DNA from: Takakia lepidozioides
Lineage: Eukaryota; Streptophyta; Takakiopsida; Takakiales; Takakiaceae
Direction of reading: 5' to 3'
Assembly (NCBI GenBank): GCA_030704615.1
Contig: CM060731.1
Coordinates: 60,804,756 to 60,864,755 of the forward strand
Length of the DNA stretch: 60,000 nt
In this document: positions 1 to 10,800 of the stretch, piece after piece
Layout: every line of letters begins with the position of its first letter
Position numbering within the stretch: position 1 is the first letter of the stretch
Made by a program: the position numbers and the translations under genes
Notes under the pieces: model-generated
What the model was told of the DNA's origin: nothing
The model's input: only the letters and a program-made list of their open reading frames with translations
Databases searched by the model: none

Positions 1-382
1 CAAAGTGGTGAGCAGTTAGCGTCCCGTACAACAATTGCTCGGCCAACAATCTTTGAGATAAATTTAGTGGAGATGTGGCAGTCACCACACACTGAAAGAT
101 TCTTGATGAGACGGAGACTCGGCGTCCTAGGAGTCGTGCTGATCAGCCCAAAGCCAATGCCAGCTTCTCACTATGGTGGCAAAGAGAAAATTCCTTTTCC
201 TCCTCCCCCACATCACGCAATACAAAGCACGTGTCAGGCACATACCCCGCCTCCTTCATCTGCCCAGACAATCTTCTCAGCTCAGCATGGATTTCGTTAA
301 TTCTGGGATGCAACTTGTCATATACAACGAAGGTGTGCACCCTCAGAAATTCTGAACAGGCTTGATGATGGGGATATTTCAA
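1..382 (-). pseudogene. 3' fragment of a DYW-type PPR gene, frameshifted
   Basis: Read on the minus strand, this segment encodes the E+/DYW end of a PPR editing factor and matches the intact gene at 5459-7834 almost residue for residue: [49 protein letters not shown] one-base deletion near position 160, just after the HSE zinc/catalytic motif, throws the frame into a stop. A two-base loss near position 10 breaks the sequence again before the C-terminal DYW. No PPR repeats are recognisable upstream of about position 382, so only the cytidine-deaminase-like part survives. It is a truncated duplicate cut by the left edge of the window. Confidence 0.85.
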
Positions 383-1199
383 ATTGCACCAACAATTGAT
401 TCACAGGCATATGGCCTCAATCTTGGCAGATGTTGCTTCGAACTCTAGACGACAAACTACCTTGAATGTCCACCAAGCTTAACCGTAGACATTCTATTAT
501 CGAAACTTAAACAGTCCAGTATTAGGCATCTCTACCTTATAGACTCCTTCAACATTTGCATGTAGTGGCTTCATAGCTTGTGAATAGTAACTTGTGTTCC
601 CCCAAAAACTTCACTTTATCCTTTGATTAGAAAGCCCATCTTCTCTTCCTTGGGATATATTATCTACGGGGAAAGGGAGCTCGCCTGCTCGAACTCTTGA
701 TGGCTTGAGCTTCATCTAGTACCATATACTGCCCACTTCACACGCCAGAAATACTTCTCATCAACACCAACAGCTGATAGCTGGTGATTAACACATGGAA
801 TCCTGCCTCCCTGCAACCACAAAATCTCCTTCATCACCTACCCGCGCCATACTCCATCTGTCCGGCAACATGATGAACTAGTAATAGCTCATGCAGATTG
901 AAAAACAGGTGAAACCAACTACTGAACCCAGCCTTCCACAGTGGTACTGGCCCCATTCCGCTCTCGATTTTTCCGCCCCGTCCCTATAGTTCATCCAAAT
1001 TGGTCTCATGGTCTATGGCTGCAAGCTTACGCAAGCACAGCCTGATGAGCACATTGTACCCGGTGACTACTTAAGATCAAAACCAAATCAAAAGGGTGCA
1101 TGGATAATTTTTTAATAACTAAGAGTGTGGTGACCTGAATGAATTTGATACAACCTGACGCTCCCGACTGACAACAATTAACACTGCAGAATGTGGGTA
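383..1199. other. No recognisable gene
   Basis: No reading frame here resembles a known protein. I looked for further INO80-like exons on the minus strand, which would follow the piece at 1200-1750, and found none. Confidence 0.5.
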
Positions 1200-1750
1200 C
1201 CCAGGTAGAGGGATGTTGACCATGCCTTCGATAGGGACGCTTCGGATTGATGTTTTTCCAAAGTACTGTTCCTTCATTGAGTCCCCCCAATAAGGTAGGA
1301 TTTTCAGGTCAGGGCAGAACCGCCGAACTTCTCTGCCCCATTGTTCAAGACAGAAGCTGGTGCCACTACAAGGAATATCTGTTTCTCCTGTACTCCATCA
1401 GCAGACAACTTTTGTTCAGTGTTCATCATGGTTGGCATGTATATGCAAAGACTCAATTCAATCCACCTAAACTTCAAAGGAAACCATGCAAAAGCACACT
1501 TTCAGCCATTAAAGTCCTCCCTTGTCCAAGAATCATTTTCACAGGATGCATACACCATAGAACTATACTACCACAAGGAAAATAAATTCAAGCTCTAGAG
1601 TTAACAAAGTTTATGGGAAAAACAGTAAGGCATATTAATTTTAAAAAAACACTGTTAGTGTCGATTTACCTCAGCCAGATGAGCAAGGAAGGCCATGGCC
1701 TGAATGGTCTTTCCAAGACCCATCTCATCCACCAGTATACCATTCAATCC
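1200..1750 (-). pseudogene. INO80-like SNF2 chromatin remodeller ATPase fragment
   Basis: Two exon-like pieces of an INO80-type Snf2 ATPase lie on the minus strand. The piece at 1750-1670 encodes [15 protein letters not shown] plus [12 protein letters not shown], which contains the Walker A (motif I) of INO80. It is followed exactly at 1669 by a GT donor (gtaaat). After about 282 bases an acceptor (acag, ending 1388) leads into a piece from 1387 to about 1205 encoding FLVVAPASVLNN, then FCPDLKILPYWG, then NINPKRPYRR, in the order found in INO80. The second piece is broken by one-base losses near 1330 and in a C-run at 1283-1288. An in-frame TAG just before GLNGIL is either a mutation or the AG of an acceptor. 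The retained intron shows a DNA-level duplicate rather than a processed copy. The rest of the roughly 1500-residue protein is absent. Confidence 0.8.
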
Positions 1751-2340
1751 CTACTCCCCAAATTCCCAGGAAAAACAAGTCAGACTGTCATTCACAGACT
1801 GCTGTACAAATCCTACCATTTAACTGTAGCATGGTAGGATCAACATGGTGAATTAATGGCGTAGTCATTGCACCAAAGCTGTGATAATCACCCACCGACC
1901 TAGTCCTTACAAGTCCAAACCAACTTACAAAGCCATGGATATAGCTGTTGATTTATTCTAATTAACAGTTGATTTTGCTGCAGACAGACCCTCTCGCCTG
2001 GGTTGAGTATCCTTGTAGAGTGTAGAACAAATTGTAATATTTTGAAGCAACACTGTTCAATAAGTGCTCAAAAGCTGAAGCCCAACAGGCAAGTCTACTT
2101 GAGAAGATGTCATACTCTAAAATGTAGCCAACTTATGAAGGGTTGCCCCCTACTGTCCAGGCGAGCAGTCAACCAAACATTAACCTGGTCAACATCTGGC
2201 AATAAGGGTTGGCCGTGCTACCAACAAAACCCTAGGAACTCCAAGATGCAATTCCCCTCACCCATACCTGCTCTTTATCCCACTTCTTCCAGAAAATAAC
2301 CATATGCCGGGCCAGCCTTGGGGTGCGCATTGGTGCACCC
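1751..2340. other. No recognisable gene
   Basis: Intergenic sequence between the INO80-like remnant and a PPR remnant. No motif or repeat stood out. Confidence 0.4.
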
Positions 2341-2344
2341 TTAA

Positions 2345-2873
2345 TTATTTTCAGGGACCGCATTTTCCGATTTTAACCTGCAGGGATGAGCTGCCATATT
2401 GTTGAACACTCCGTCCACATCCGCAATGCTCCCACATTTGGCATACATGTCCACGAGGGTATTGTTCAGAATCACGTCTGGTACAATTCCAGCTTTGGCA
2501 ATGCAACCATGCACCTCTTTGCCCTTTTCCAGGGCTGCCAGGCTTGCACACGCACTGCAAACGCACAGAAAGTGGTCGGGCTTCACCCCTTGGTCTCCAA
2601 AGCCTCCATCCCGCTGTGCATACCCTGCAAGCATCGCGTTCCACGACACCACATCTCGTTCAGCCATAGTGTTGAGAACTCCCTTCGCATCCTGAATGTA
2701 CCCACATTTGGCAGTAGTTCCAATTCTGAATTGCATCTGCTTCTCTCTGTAGTCCAACAGGCATTCACCTTTTTGTCTCCATTGTCCCACCATTGACTGG
2801 GGTTGGAAAAGTGTTCATTCCAAAGCTTCTCCTCATCTCTGCTATCTGTTTTTGGATACTTTCCTGCTGCCAC
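2345..2873 (-). pseudogene. PDF-motif plus PPR gene remnant
   Basis: On the minus strand the segment starts (from 2873) with AAGKYPKTDSRDEEKLWNEH and then FSNPSQWWDN. This is the first half of the PDF motif of plant organellar single-strand DNA-binding (OSB) proteins. A GTGAAT donor-like site follows WWDNGDKK, at the same place as in the copy at 4424. About 70 bases further the frame switches to PPR repeats: KCGYIQDAKGVLNTMAERDV, VSWNAMLAGYAQ, ACASLAALEKGKEVHG, LVDMYAKCGSIAD. The repeats end near 2400. Only about three repeats remain and the two halves are in different frames, so this is a decayed copy. Its value is that it independently places a PDF exon next to PPR repeats, as at 3969-7834. 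Confidence 0.75.
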
Positions 2874-3069
2874 ATCGGCAGTAACTTGTCAAAGTCACTC
2901 CAAACCACCACAGATCCACCCAACGAGCTAACTTACATAATTCAATATGCAACTTCAGGGCCGAGTCTGATGAGAGGGAAAAACAGGCTGAAATAGGTCG
3001 AAGAAGAAGGTGCTCTCACCACATTGTCCTCGACCTTGTGTCATGACGTAGGGAGGATTTGACCGACCA

Positions 3070-3250
3070 TGAACTCAAAAGGACCTATTGTGTGTGCTGC
3101 TTGTGTCTGTATTCAGGTAATGTCGGATTGGTCTGCAAGAACCACCACGGTGCAGCTGAGCAGGCAGAGATTGAAACACGGCATTCTAAGACCAAGCTGA
3201 CTCTCCCAAGAACCTTGTACACATCAGGAAGAATACCAAATCATGGTACT
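3070..3250 (+). repeat. Dispersed repeat, part 1 (second copy near 11335)
   Basis: The stretch with gacctattgtgtgtgctgct, the downstream taatgtcggat, then aaccaccacggtg and ctgactctcccaagaac is closely matched at about 11332-11460. It is a diverged dispersed element of unknown class. The long open frame here is not coding. Confidence 0.55.
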
Positions 3251-3393
3251 AACAGGAGCCGAGAGCCCACATTTGCGGGATGGACAAACTTCTTCACATC
3301 ACATCGTACATTAAGCAAAAGCCACACCTTGCGAGCTCCTGCAACGCCTCCGCGCTCAAGCACGCGGGGACATCGTCGTCCCTTCCCCGCGCT

Positions 3394-3712
3394 GCAAGAC
3401 ACCGATTAGTTTCGGGCATCTCAGGCAGATTTCAAGAACTTTGACGACGATGACGTGGTGATGATGTGGCGACAATGACGAGGCACTATGGCACCCTATA
3501 CCTGCTCTACGCTAAACTAGCTTCCGCTGCAAGACACCGGTTAGTTTCGGGCATCTAGGGCAGACTCCAAATTTTTTACCACGATGACGTGGCGACAATG
3601 ACGTGGTGACGATGACATTGCGATGATGACGTGGATACGATGACGAGGCACTATGGCACCCTATACCTGCTTTACGTTAAACTAGGTTCCGACCTCCGGT
3701 CGTCGCTAGAAG
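3394..3712 (+). repeat. Tandem duplicate unit rich in TGACGTGG
   Basis: Two adjacent units (about 3394-3530 and 3531-3712) both run from caagacaccg.ttagtttcgg to ggcactatggcaccctatac followed by taaacta. A third diverged copy lies at about 11478-11600. Between the constant ends lies a variable purine-rich stretch with repeated gatgacgtgg and gacaatgac words. It forms one dispersed family with the preceding repeat. Confidence 0.65.
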
Positions 3713-3968
3713 AAAAGAAGGTTAACAGATATGATATTGAGGGAATAGTTATGGACGGTAGACGGTACCCTTGCCCACAGCCCAGCTACAAGCGAGAGAT
3801 GGGGGCTCTGTGTCTCTCACTTGTTCAGGATCTGTCATCGATGCGAGTCTGTGTCTGGTGATGGGCTTTCGATTTGATGCCATGCGGTACGAGCAGTGCG
3901 AAATGGGTTGTTGGAGAATGTCGCTGTGAAGAGTGGTGGCAGAAGGGAGAGTTGGAGAGGGAGCAGCC

Positions 3969-4424
3969 ATGGCAGCACAGAAGGTACGCATGGGACCAGT
4001 GGGGAACATTCCTGTCTTCTCCACATATTGTCGATGCATCTTGGGGTGCTGTCGCAATCGTCCCCGAGATCACGCTGCCTGCAAGCCTGGCCCTCAGTTC
4101 AAAGCTTCAAAAAGGTGTGGACAGTCCACTCTGTGCGCTCCTCTGTATTTTCCCAACTGCAGTGCAGTGAATTCTATTTCAAACAGTTGCAAGCCAAGTG
4201 CGGGGCATTGGAGACCAGGAGAGGAGGACGAGGTTTATGGAGAGTGGGGCGACAGAGGAGGCGGCCACCTGGTTGTGGCGAAAACTAAATGGCGACGGTC
4301 AGCCACGGTCACATTCAGCAAGGACGTTGCAGACACAGGCAGATATTCAGAATGCCATGAGGACAAGCTTTGGAACGAATGTTTTTTAAACCCCAGCCAG
4401 TGGTGGGACAATCGAGACAACAAG
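3969..4424 (+). CDS. Putative 5' exon with first half of a PDF (OSB-type) motif
   Basis: An open frame from an ATG in good context (gcagccATGG, 3969) runs to 4424 and ends with EDKLWNECFLNPSQWWDN followed by RDNK. This is the first half of the PDF motif known from OSB proteins, which bind organellar single-strand DNA. A consensus donor (AAG/GTGAAT) follows at 4425. Removing 4425-4900 joins NRDNK directly to IDPTGPDFRCKS, giving the normal motif spacing with the frame preserved. The first 130 residues are Cys- and Arg-rich and unlike anything I know, so the true start may be further in; the part from about 4320 onward is supported by similarity to the remnant at 2873. It may be the N-terminal exon of the PPR gene that starts at 5459, or a small separate gene. 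Confidence 0.55.
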
Positions 4425-4900
4425 GTGAATGCGGGTTACGGTTCCTCACAAATTAATGATAGTGTCCCCCTCTGTTTTTAGCGGGCCCTTTTCTCCTCGA
4501 TCCTGCGATTGGCAGGGGAACCGCGTCAGAGTCGTCACATCGCTCGAAGTCTAGTACTGGATCGACCTCATGCTTTCTAGTATGAGGGCAATGCCCCTAC
4601 AGCAATCTAATCTTGGGCGACTGAAATTTACATTTGTCACATCTCTTGCAAGTGAGAGGGCTAGAGCAGCATTGGCGGAACAAACCTCATGTCTTCTGGT
4701 ATGAGGTCGATTGCATCGCATCACTCAACGCTCAATTGCTTGGTGTGCATGAAGTGAGCAGAAACTTGGGTTGGCAGGGTACATAGGAAATTATACAAAG
4801 GGGAGTTTTGCGTGTAGTACCTTTCTGTGCAAGGGGCAGGATTTACTCCTTTCATTGAGGAGGCAGGGATAGCTGAAGGAGGGAAGGAGTGTGGGTGCAG

Positions 4901-5014
4901 ATTGATCCCACCGGACCAGATTTCAGGTGCAAGAGTACCAAGAAGGCATTATGGAATGCTCACTGGCTAGATCGTCAATTTCAAAAGCTGGAAGCAGCTA
5001 GGCAAAAGTCTATG
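4901..5014 (+). CDS. Putative second exon, rest of the PDF motif
   Basis: This exon is bounded by gggtgcag/ATT at 4900 and ATG/gtgagc at 5014, both good splice sites. Its 38 codons include PTGPDFRCKSTKKALW, the PDFKHK..T.EALW half of the OSB motif, followed by a charged helix (LDRQFQKLEAARQK). Both ends are in phase 0. The next acceptors in phase with the downstream PPR frame are at 5440 (tatgtag), 5482 and 5524 (gaggtacag). A transcript joining this exon to the PPR frame is therefore possible without a frame change. Confidence 0.55.
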
Positions 5015-5458
5015 GTGAGCTGTGGTGAAGGGGGATTGATGGTCGCATCCAGTATGGCAGTCCCTCCACTTTTGCTGATGTAGACCTCACAGACTCATGA
5101 TCTTCCTGTGTAAGTTGCATAGTGTGTTCTTCGAGGTACCCTTATTGGTATTTTCATGAGGGAAACATTTGTGCCATTGACTGCCTAACCCAAAGGAGCA
5201 TGTTTTTGATTGAGAGAGAGAGTTGCTTCTCTCCTTGAGAGGTGCTGAACACAGTTGTCAGAAGGGTTACTTGATATAAGATGATAGTCATGGTATTGCA
5301 GCTGGTACAGCATATTTGTTCTTGCAAGCATGAACCTCCATAGTGTGATATGGATACGTATTTAACCAAAACCCAAGAAACCCTGTTGTGTGTAGCAAAG
5401 AGCCTGTTTTATTGAAGATCTCTTTTTTGGAAGTATGTAGGAGCTTTGCTATATATTT

Positions 5459-7834
5459 ATGTGGCTTGTCAGTGTAACTGAGGGTATTGAGTCGTGCAGG
5501 ATGGCAGGGTTGAATGAGGTACAGTGGTCGGAATCAGGATCAGCTCCCACCATGACCACTGCTTTTGAGAGAGGACCAAAAGGAGGAGGAAATAAGAACT
5601 CCTTGGGCACTTGTAGGGAACTGAGGACACTCTCATGTAAACCAGGACAGCTCAAAGAGGTATGGGAAATTTTGAACCAAGGAGGCATTTCGGCAGACTT
5701 AAATACTTATGTTTCTCTCTTGCAGGAGTGCATTAAAATTAAGGATCTAGAACTGGGAAAGCAGGTTCATTCCCACATTATCCAAAGTGGATTCAAGCCA
5801 AACGTCTTTCTACTCAACACCCTTGTCAACATGTATACCAAGTGTGGAAGCATGGCAGATGCACGCCAAGTGTTTGACAAAATGCCTGAACGGAATTTGT
5901 TTACGTGGAATATAATGATGGCAGGATATACCAAGCATGGGTATGGTAGGAAGGCCATCAAAGTCTACGATCAAATGATACAGGAAGGGGTGACACCCAA
6001 CAGGGTCACATTCATTTCTATTCTCAAGGCATGTGCTAGCATAGGGGCCCTAGAAAAGGGCAAGGAGGTCCAAGCTGACATCATCAAAGCTGGAGTTGCA
6101 CCAGATATTGTCCTGGAGACGGCCCTTACTGCCATGTATGCCAAATGCGGGAACATGAAGGATGCGCGTCATTTGTTTGACAATATGGCGCAACGAAATG
6201 TGGTTTCATGGAGTGCGATGATTGCAGGATATGCTCAGCATGGGTGTGGTAGGGAGGCTTTTGAGATCTATGAGCAAATGATACGTGAAGGGGTGATGCC
6301 CGACAGAGTTGCATTCATTTGTGCCCTCAATGCGTGTGCCAACCTGGGAGCCCTGGAAAAGGGCATAGAGGTCCATAGTGACATAATCAAAACTGGAATT
6401 GCACCAGAAGTCGTTCTAGAGACTGCCCTTGTCGCCATGTATGCTAAATGTGGGGACATAGAGGATGCACGACAAGTGTTCGACTGTATGGCTGAACGAA
6501 ATGTGGTGTCATGGAATGCAATGATAGCAGGGTATGCCCAGCATGGGTGTGATAGGGAGGCCCTGCAATTATTCCGGAAAATGCGACAAGAAGGCTTGAC
6601 GCCGGACGTGGTGTCATGGAATGCCATGATTGCAGGGCATGCTCAGCATGGTTGTGGTGGGGAGGCTTTGGTGATGTATGAGCAAATGCTACGTGAAGGG
6701 GTGATGCCTGACAAGGTGACATTTATTTGCGTTCTCAAGGCATGTGCTAGCTTGGCAGCCCTGGAAAAGGGCAAAGAAGTCCATTCTGCCATAATCAATT
6801 CTGGAATTGCATCATATATAAATTTGGAGAATACCCTCATCAACATGTATGCCAAATGTGGGAACATTACAGATGCACGCCAAGTGTTCGACAGTATGGC
6901 AGAACGAACTGTAGTCTCATGGAGTGTGATGATTGCAGGATATGCTCAGCATGGGTGTGGTATGGAGGCCCTGCAACTATTTGAACAGATGCAACAGGAA
7001 GGTTTGAAGCCAAGTGCCATCACCTTCATATGTGTTCTCTCTGCATGTCGCCATGTGGGCCTTGTGAATGAGGGTCGCCGCTACTTTGATTCCATGAGTC
7101 GAGATCATAACGTCACTCCTACAGTGGAGCATTTTGGCTGCATGGTGGACATTCTTGGCCGTGCAGGGCGATTGGATGAGGCAGAGGACTTCGTCAACAA
7201 GATGCCAATTGAACCAGGTCCTACGGTGTGGGGAGCCTTGCTTGGTGCCTGCAGAATTCATGGCAATGTCGAGGTGGCAGAACGTGTCACAAAATGCCTT
7301 CTCAAGTGGGATCCACAGCATGCAGCAACTTATGTGGTCCTATCAAACGTCTACGCCGCTGCTGGCAGGTGGAACGAAGCAGCGAAGGTGAGAAAAATGA
7401 TGCAGGACAGAGGTGTCAAAAAGGAGCCAGGATGCTGCCTCATTGAGGTGGAGAACCAGGTGCATACATTCCTTGTAGAAGACAAATTGCATCCAGAAAT
7501 TGACGAAATCCATGCTGAGCTGAAGAGACTGTTTGGGCAGATGAAGGAGACAGGGTACGTTCCTGACACTCGTTTTGTATTGCATGATGTTGGGGAGGAG
7601 GAAAAAGAATTTTCTCTTTGCCTCCACAGTGAGAAACTGGCAATTGCATTTGGGTTGATCAGCACACCCCCAGGCCTGCTCATCCGCATCATCAAGAACC
7701 TTCGCGTGTGTGGTGACTGCCACACCGCCACCAAGTTCATCTCAAAGATTGTTGGCCGAGTAGTTGTTGTACGGGATGCCAGCCGCTTTCACCACTTCCA
7801 AGACGGGGTTTGTTCTTGTGGGGATTACTGGTGA
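5459..7834 (+). CDS. PLS-class PPR protein with E/E+ and DYW deaminase domain
   Basis: A 791-codon protein predicted to act in mitochondria or plastids as a C-to-U RNA editing factor; PPR repeats read RNA bases and the DYW domain is the cytidine deaminase. From about residue 80 to 590 it carries a long run of P, L and S repeats (MYAKCG.. ARQVFD.M.ERNVVSW.AMIAGYAQHG units), several nearly identical, indicating recent internal duplication. The E/E+ region (VWGALLGACRIHGNVE, then KEPGC at about 655) leads into the DYW domain. The zinc/catalytic set is complete: H723-S-E725 and C751-x2-C754-H, ending CSCGDYW at 785-791. An in-frame stop lies at 5438. Alternative starts are 5459 and 5501 (MAGLNE). 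The first 70 residues do not look like a clear transit peptide, which agrees with missing upstream exons; the PDF exons at 3969-4424 and 4901-5014 are candidates. Confidence 0.93.
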   Translation: MWLVSVTEGIESCRMAGLNEVQWSESGSAPTMTTAFERGPKGGGNKNSLGTCRELRTLSCKPGQLKEVWEILNQGGISADLNTYVSLLQECIKIKDLELGKQVHSHIIQSGFKPNVFLLNTLVNMYTKCGSMADARQVFDKMPERNLFTWNIMMAGYTKHGYGRKAIKVYDQMIQEGVTPNRVTFISILKACASIGALEKGKEVQADIIKAGVAPDIVLETALTAMYAKCGNMKDARHLFDNMAQRNVVSWSAMIAGYAQHGCGREAFEIYEQMIREGVMPDRVAFICALNACANLGALEKGIEVHSDIIKTGIAPEVVLETALVAMYAKCGDIEDARQVFDCMAERNVVSWNAMIAGYAQHGCDREALQLFRKMRQEGLTPDVVSWNAMIAGHAQHGCGGEALVMYEQMLREGVMPDKVTFICVLKACASLAALEKGKEVHSAIINSGIASYINLENTLINMYAKCGNITDARQVFDSMAERTVVSWSVMIAGYAQHGCGMEALQLFEQMQQEGLKPSAITFICVLSACRHVGLVNEGRRYFDSMSRDHNVTPTVEHFGCMVDILGRAGRLDEAEDFVNKMPIEPGPTVWGALLGACRIHGNVEVAERVTKCLLKWDPQHAATYVVLSNVYAAAGRWNEAAKVRKMMQDRGVKKEPGCCLIEVENQVHTFLVEDKLHPEIDEIHAELKRLFGQMKETGYVPDTRFVLHDVGEEEKEFSLCLHSEKLAIAFGLISTPPGLLIRIIKNLRVCGDCHTATKFISKIVGRVVVVRDASRFHHFQDGVCSCGDYW

Positions 7835-10800
7835 AACCAGCATCATGCGTGAAAGCGAGTGACTTCAAACGAGGAGAAAAACTGTCATGATATTTGGAAA
7901 AAAAAGAGTAAGTCTCAGAAACAATGTCATTGAATGAGACAGTCAGTACAGAGCTCTCTTGAGATCTGCCATGATTACATTTCAGGTTTTTTCACACAAC
8001 AGCAGAAAGGCACAGATTTTCCTACTTCAGAGGAGTATCATACTCATTAGGAAAAGTGGGCATGAAGAAAGCTTTGATGTTTATGGAAGTGTTAAATAAT
8101 GTTCCCAAAAATGGTTGAACGAGGGGACCCCAAAAGATCAGGCAGACTGGATAGCTGATGATGGGTGGGGAATCTCCAGTATTTTGATACATTTTGATAC
8201 TTAATCCTTCTGACAGCATCAGTTGTTGCTCTCTGCCCAGGAGTTGCTTCACTCTGCCTCCTCCTTGGCCAATTCCCTCAAAGTACTGTTTTCAGTCCCA
8301 CATCTCTTTTTTCTCTCATCACAAGTTAGCAGAGCATGATGTATTACAAATCATGCAGGGATAGAGCCGCAAAATTGCAAATGGTGTTGCTCGTGCCTTT
8401 AGAAGAGCTAGTGCATTGAGCATATTCCACGAAAATGCTGATGTATCTACTCTTGGATACTTGGGCCATGGAAACCATATGTTGGTCTGGAATCAAGAAA
8501 TATAAGGTGGTGTGAGGGGGAGCATATGTTGGTCACAGTGAATCACCATAGTGATCACAAGGTTCAAGAAACTTTCTTGCTGATTTCATGCCTAGTGTGT
8601 GCGCAGCTATTGAATTCATGCTAGCTGGCTCTAGCATGGGTGGAGATGACCTCTGATGGGCATGGTGTGGTTATTGACAGGGATATGGGAAGATGTGGGA
8701 GCTGCTCATGGCTCACCTCCAACACATTTTTTTCCAGAGGTTGGCTCACTAGACCTGTTTGTGATCGTGCTGAGGGGAGATTGTGAATGCTGCAGTTTTG
8801 TGCACAGACCACAACCAGTTTCTAACAAATGGAAGAGTTTGCAGGGAGAAGTCAAGGAGTACATACGACATAGCGAGTGTGATTACATAAGCACATAAGC
8901 GGGCAGGTTGAGGAGTACATGATACTCTATGGCTACATAAGCTCATTAAACACTCAGGACTTGGACACAATCTTTCACAAGGTACGATATCACTTTGTAT
9001 GTGGATATAGTACTTTATTGCAGTGTGGTGAATTTACCTTGAAAATCATTCTTAATTCGGCTTTCGACTGTAAGATACGGGAGAAGATGTGGGAGGGTAA
9101 ATTCCTGTCATGTAAAGGGGCATTGGTACATGGACAGGAAGGAGAGGGGGAGGTAACCGACATACTCATTGAATTGCCTGGCAAGTTTTCTTGTATTCAT
9201 CAAACTCTTGGGCTCTCCTGTCCCCCAACTACATGCAGATGGCATTGATGCTCACCCCTCTGTAAATGGCATGGTCTGATAGCAGGAAGATATTGTGCTC
9301 TTCTTCCCACAATTGTTGAGGCATAGATGATCTTGAATTTTAGAAAAAAGTGAAATCAAGTTGTCCAGAAGTTGCAACCTCTGTGTATGTGTGTGAGATG
9401 TCTTTTGCCTTGGGCCCTATTCATTGCCAGTTGCAAAATAGATGTCCCTGGAAATCTTTTCCACGTCTGATGGTGGGAATTGTTCTGCTGCAGCCATTGA
9501 CATTTTTAGATGTGAGAGCAAAGTTTGACTCGGAGTCGAGGGAGATCACAGATGACATCCAAAGGAAGAAAGACAGTACCAATTTCCTTGACAACGGCTT
9601 GTTGGGTTTGTGTCTGGAAGGGGGCTACAAGTTCAAACCCAAGAAAGATGGTGGATTTCCCTTTCACTCACTCAGCCTGGTAACTCATTTTACCCACTTT
9701 TGCAAGTTATGCAGGTGTCCATGAGAACCCAGTATGGCATGTGGGATTCTTACCCTCCCAAAGCTGGTTGCATGGTGCAGGTTGAGTGGGAGAGAAAGAA
9801 AGGTAGACACAAGGGAGTGTGAAAGGGAGGTGGCTTTAAAGCAAGATTGTGTATGGTTGTAATTCATGTTGTTGTTGTATGTAATTATGCTGCTCTTTTC
9901 TCTTTTACACCTTCACTTTGATCTACCTTCTTTCTGCAAGCACCTCAAAAGTTGCCCTTGAGACTTCCTTCGCTCCAACGCCCTTGGCATTTGGTGTGCA
10001 AGGTGTAGAGCTGTTTTTGGTTCTATATTATTTCGAATACATGAGGTCCGTACTTCTTTGATGGATGCTTTCACCTCTGGTCCTGCGATTTGGGAACGGA
10101 TCCATAAGGAGGTTGAGAAGTGTAGCCTTGATGGACAGGATGATCAGTGGATGACTTGCCAGCTTCTCTGGCAAATGTCTCCCCTGTGGTTTGGCCTCCA
10201 GGTGGTTCTTGGGCCCCCCTTTGTTTGATCTCTTTTGTCTCAGTAAAGGCATTCCTCTTCAAAAAAGGAAAAAAATGCCCCTTGGTCCCCCTTGACATGA
10301 GAGGTGGATTAGCCTGAATTAGGCAAGCAGGGAAGCCAACGGAGGTAGTGGAGATGTTCAACTAAAAGTTGACTGCAATGTCATGCAGGGAGCTGGGCAG
10401 GGGTCCTCAGGGAGTTCTGTACACTCCCAGCAGCCAGATTTTGTGAGCTGAGGGGTGGGACAGATCTCCAGATTTGCAGCTTTCAGAACCAGTTTTCCTC
10501 TCCCCTTTATTATTATTTATAACCTGTCAGAAGTTTTTTTTTTGGTTTTGTTTGTTTTTTAAGTATTTCAAAATCGTAAAAGCTTGTGATTTCGTAAGAG
10601 CTTCGATATATATGTACTATAATAACAGGTTTTTTTTATGGTTGCATTGATGGGTAATCTACTGGGTGCTGCTTGTTGGGACCCTTTATAAATTTGGTTG
10701 ACATACTGATGTAAAAAATTATAAAGTATATATAAATTATAAAATTGTTTAAAGAAATTTATTTAATCTCAATTATCTGTTCAAAAACAAAATCGTAATT

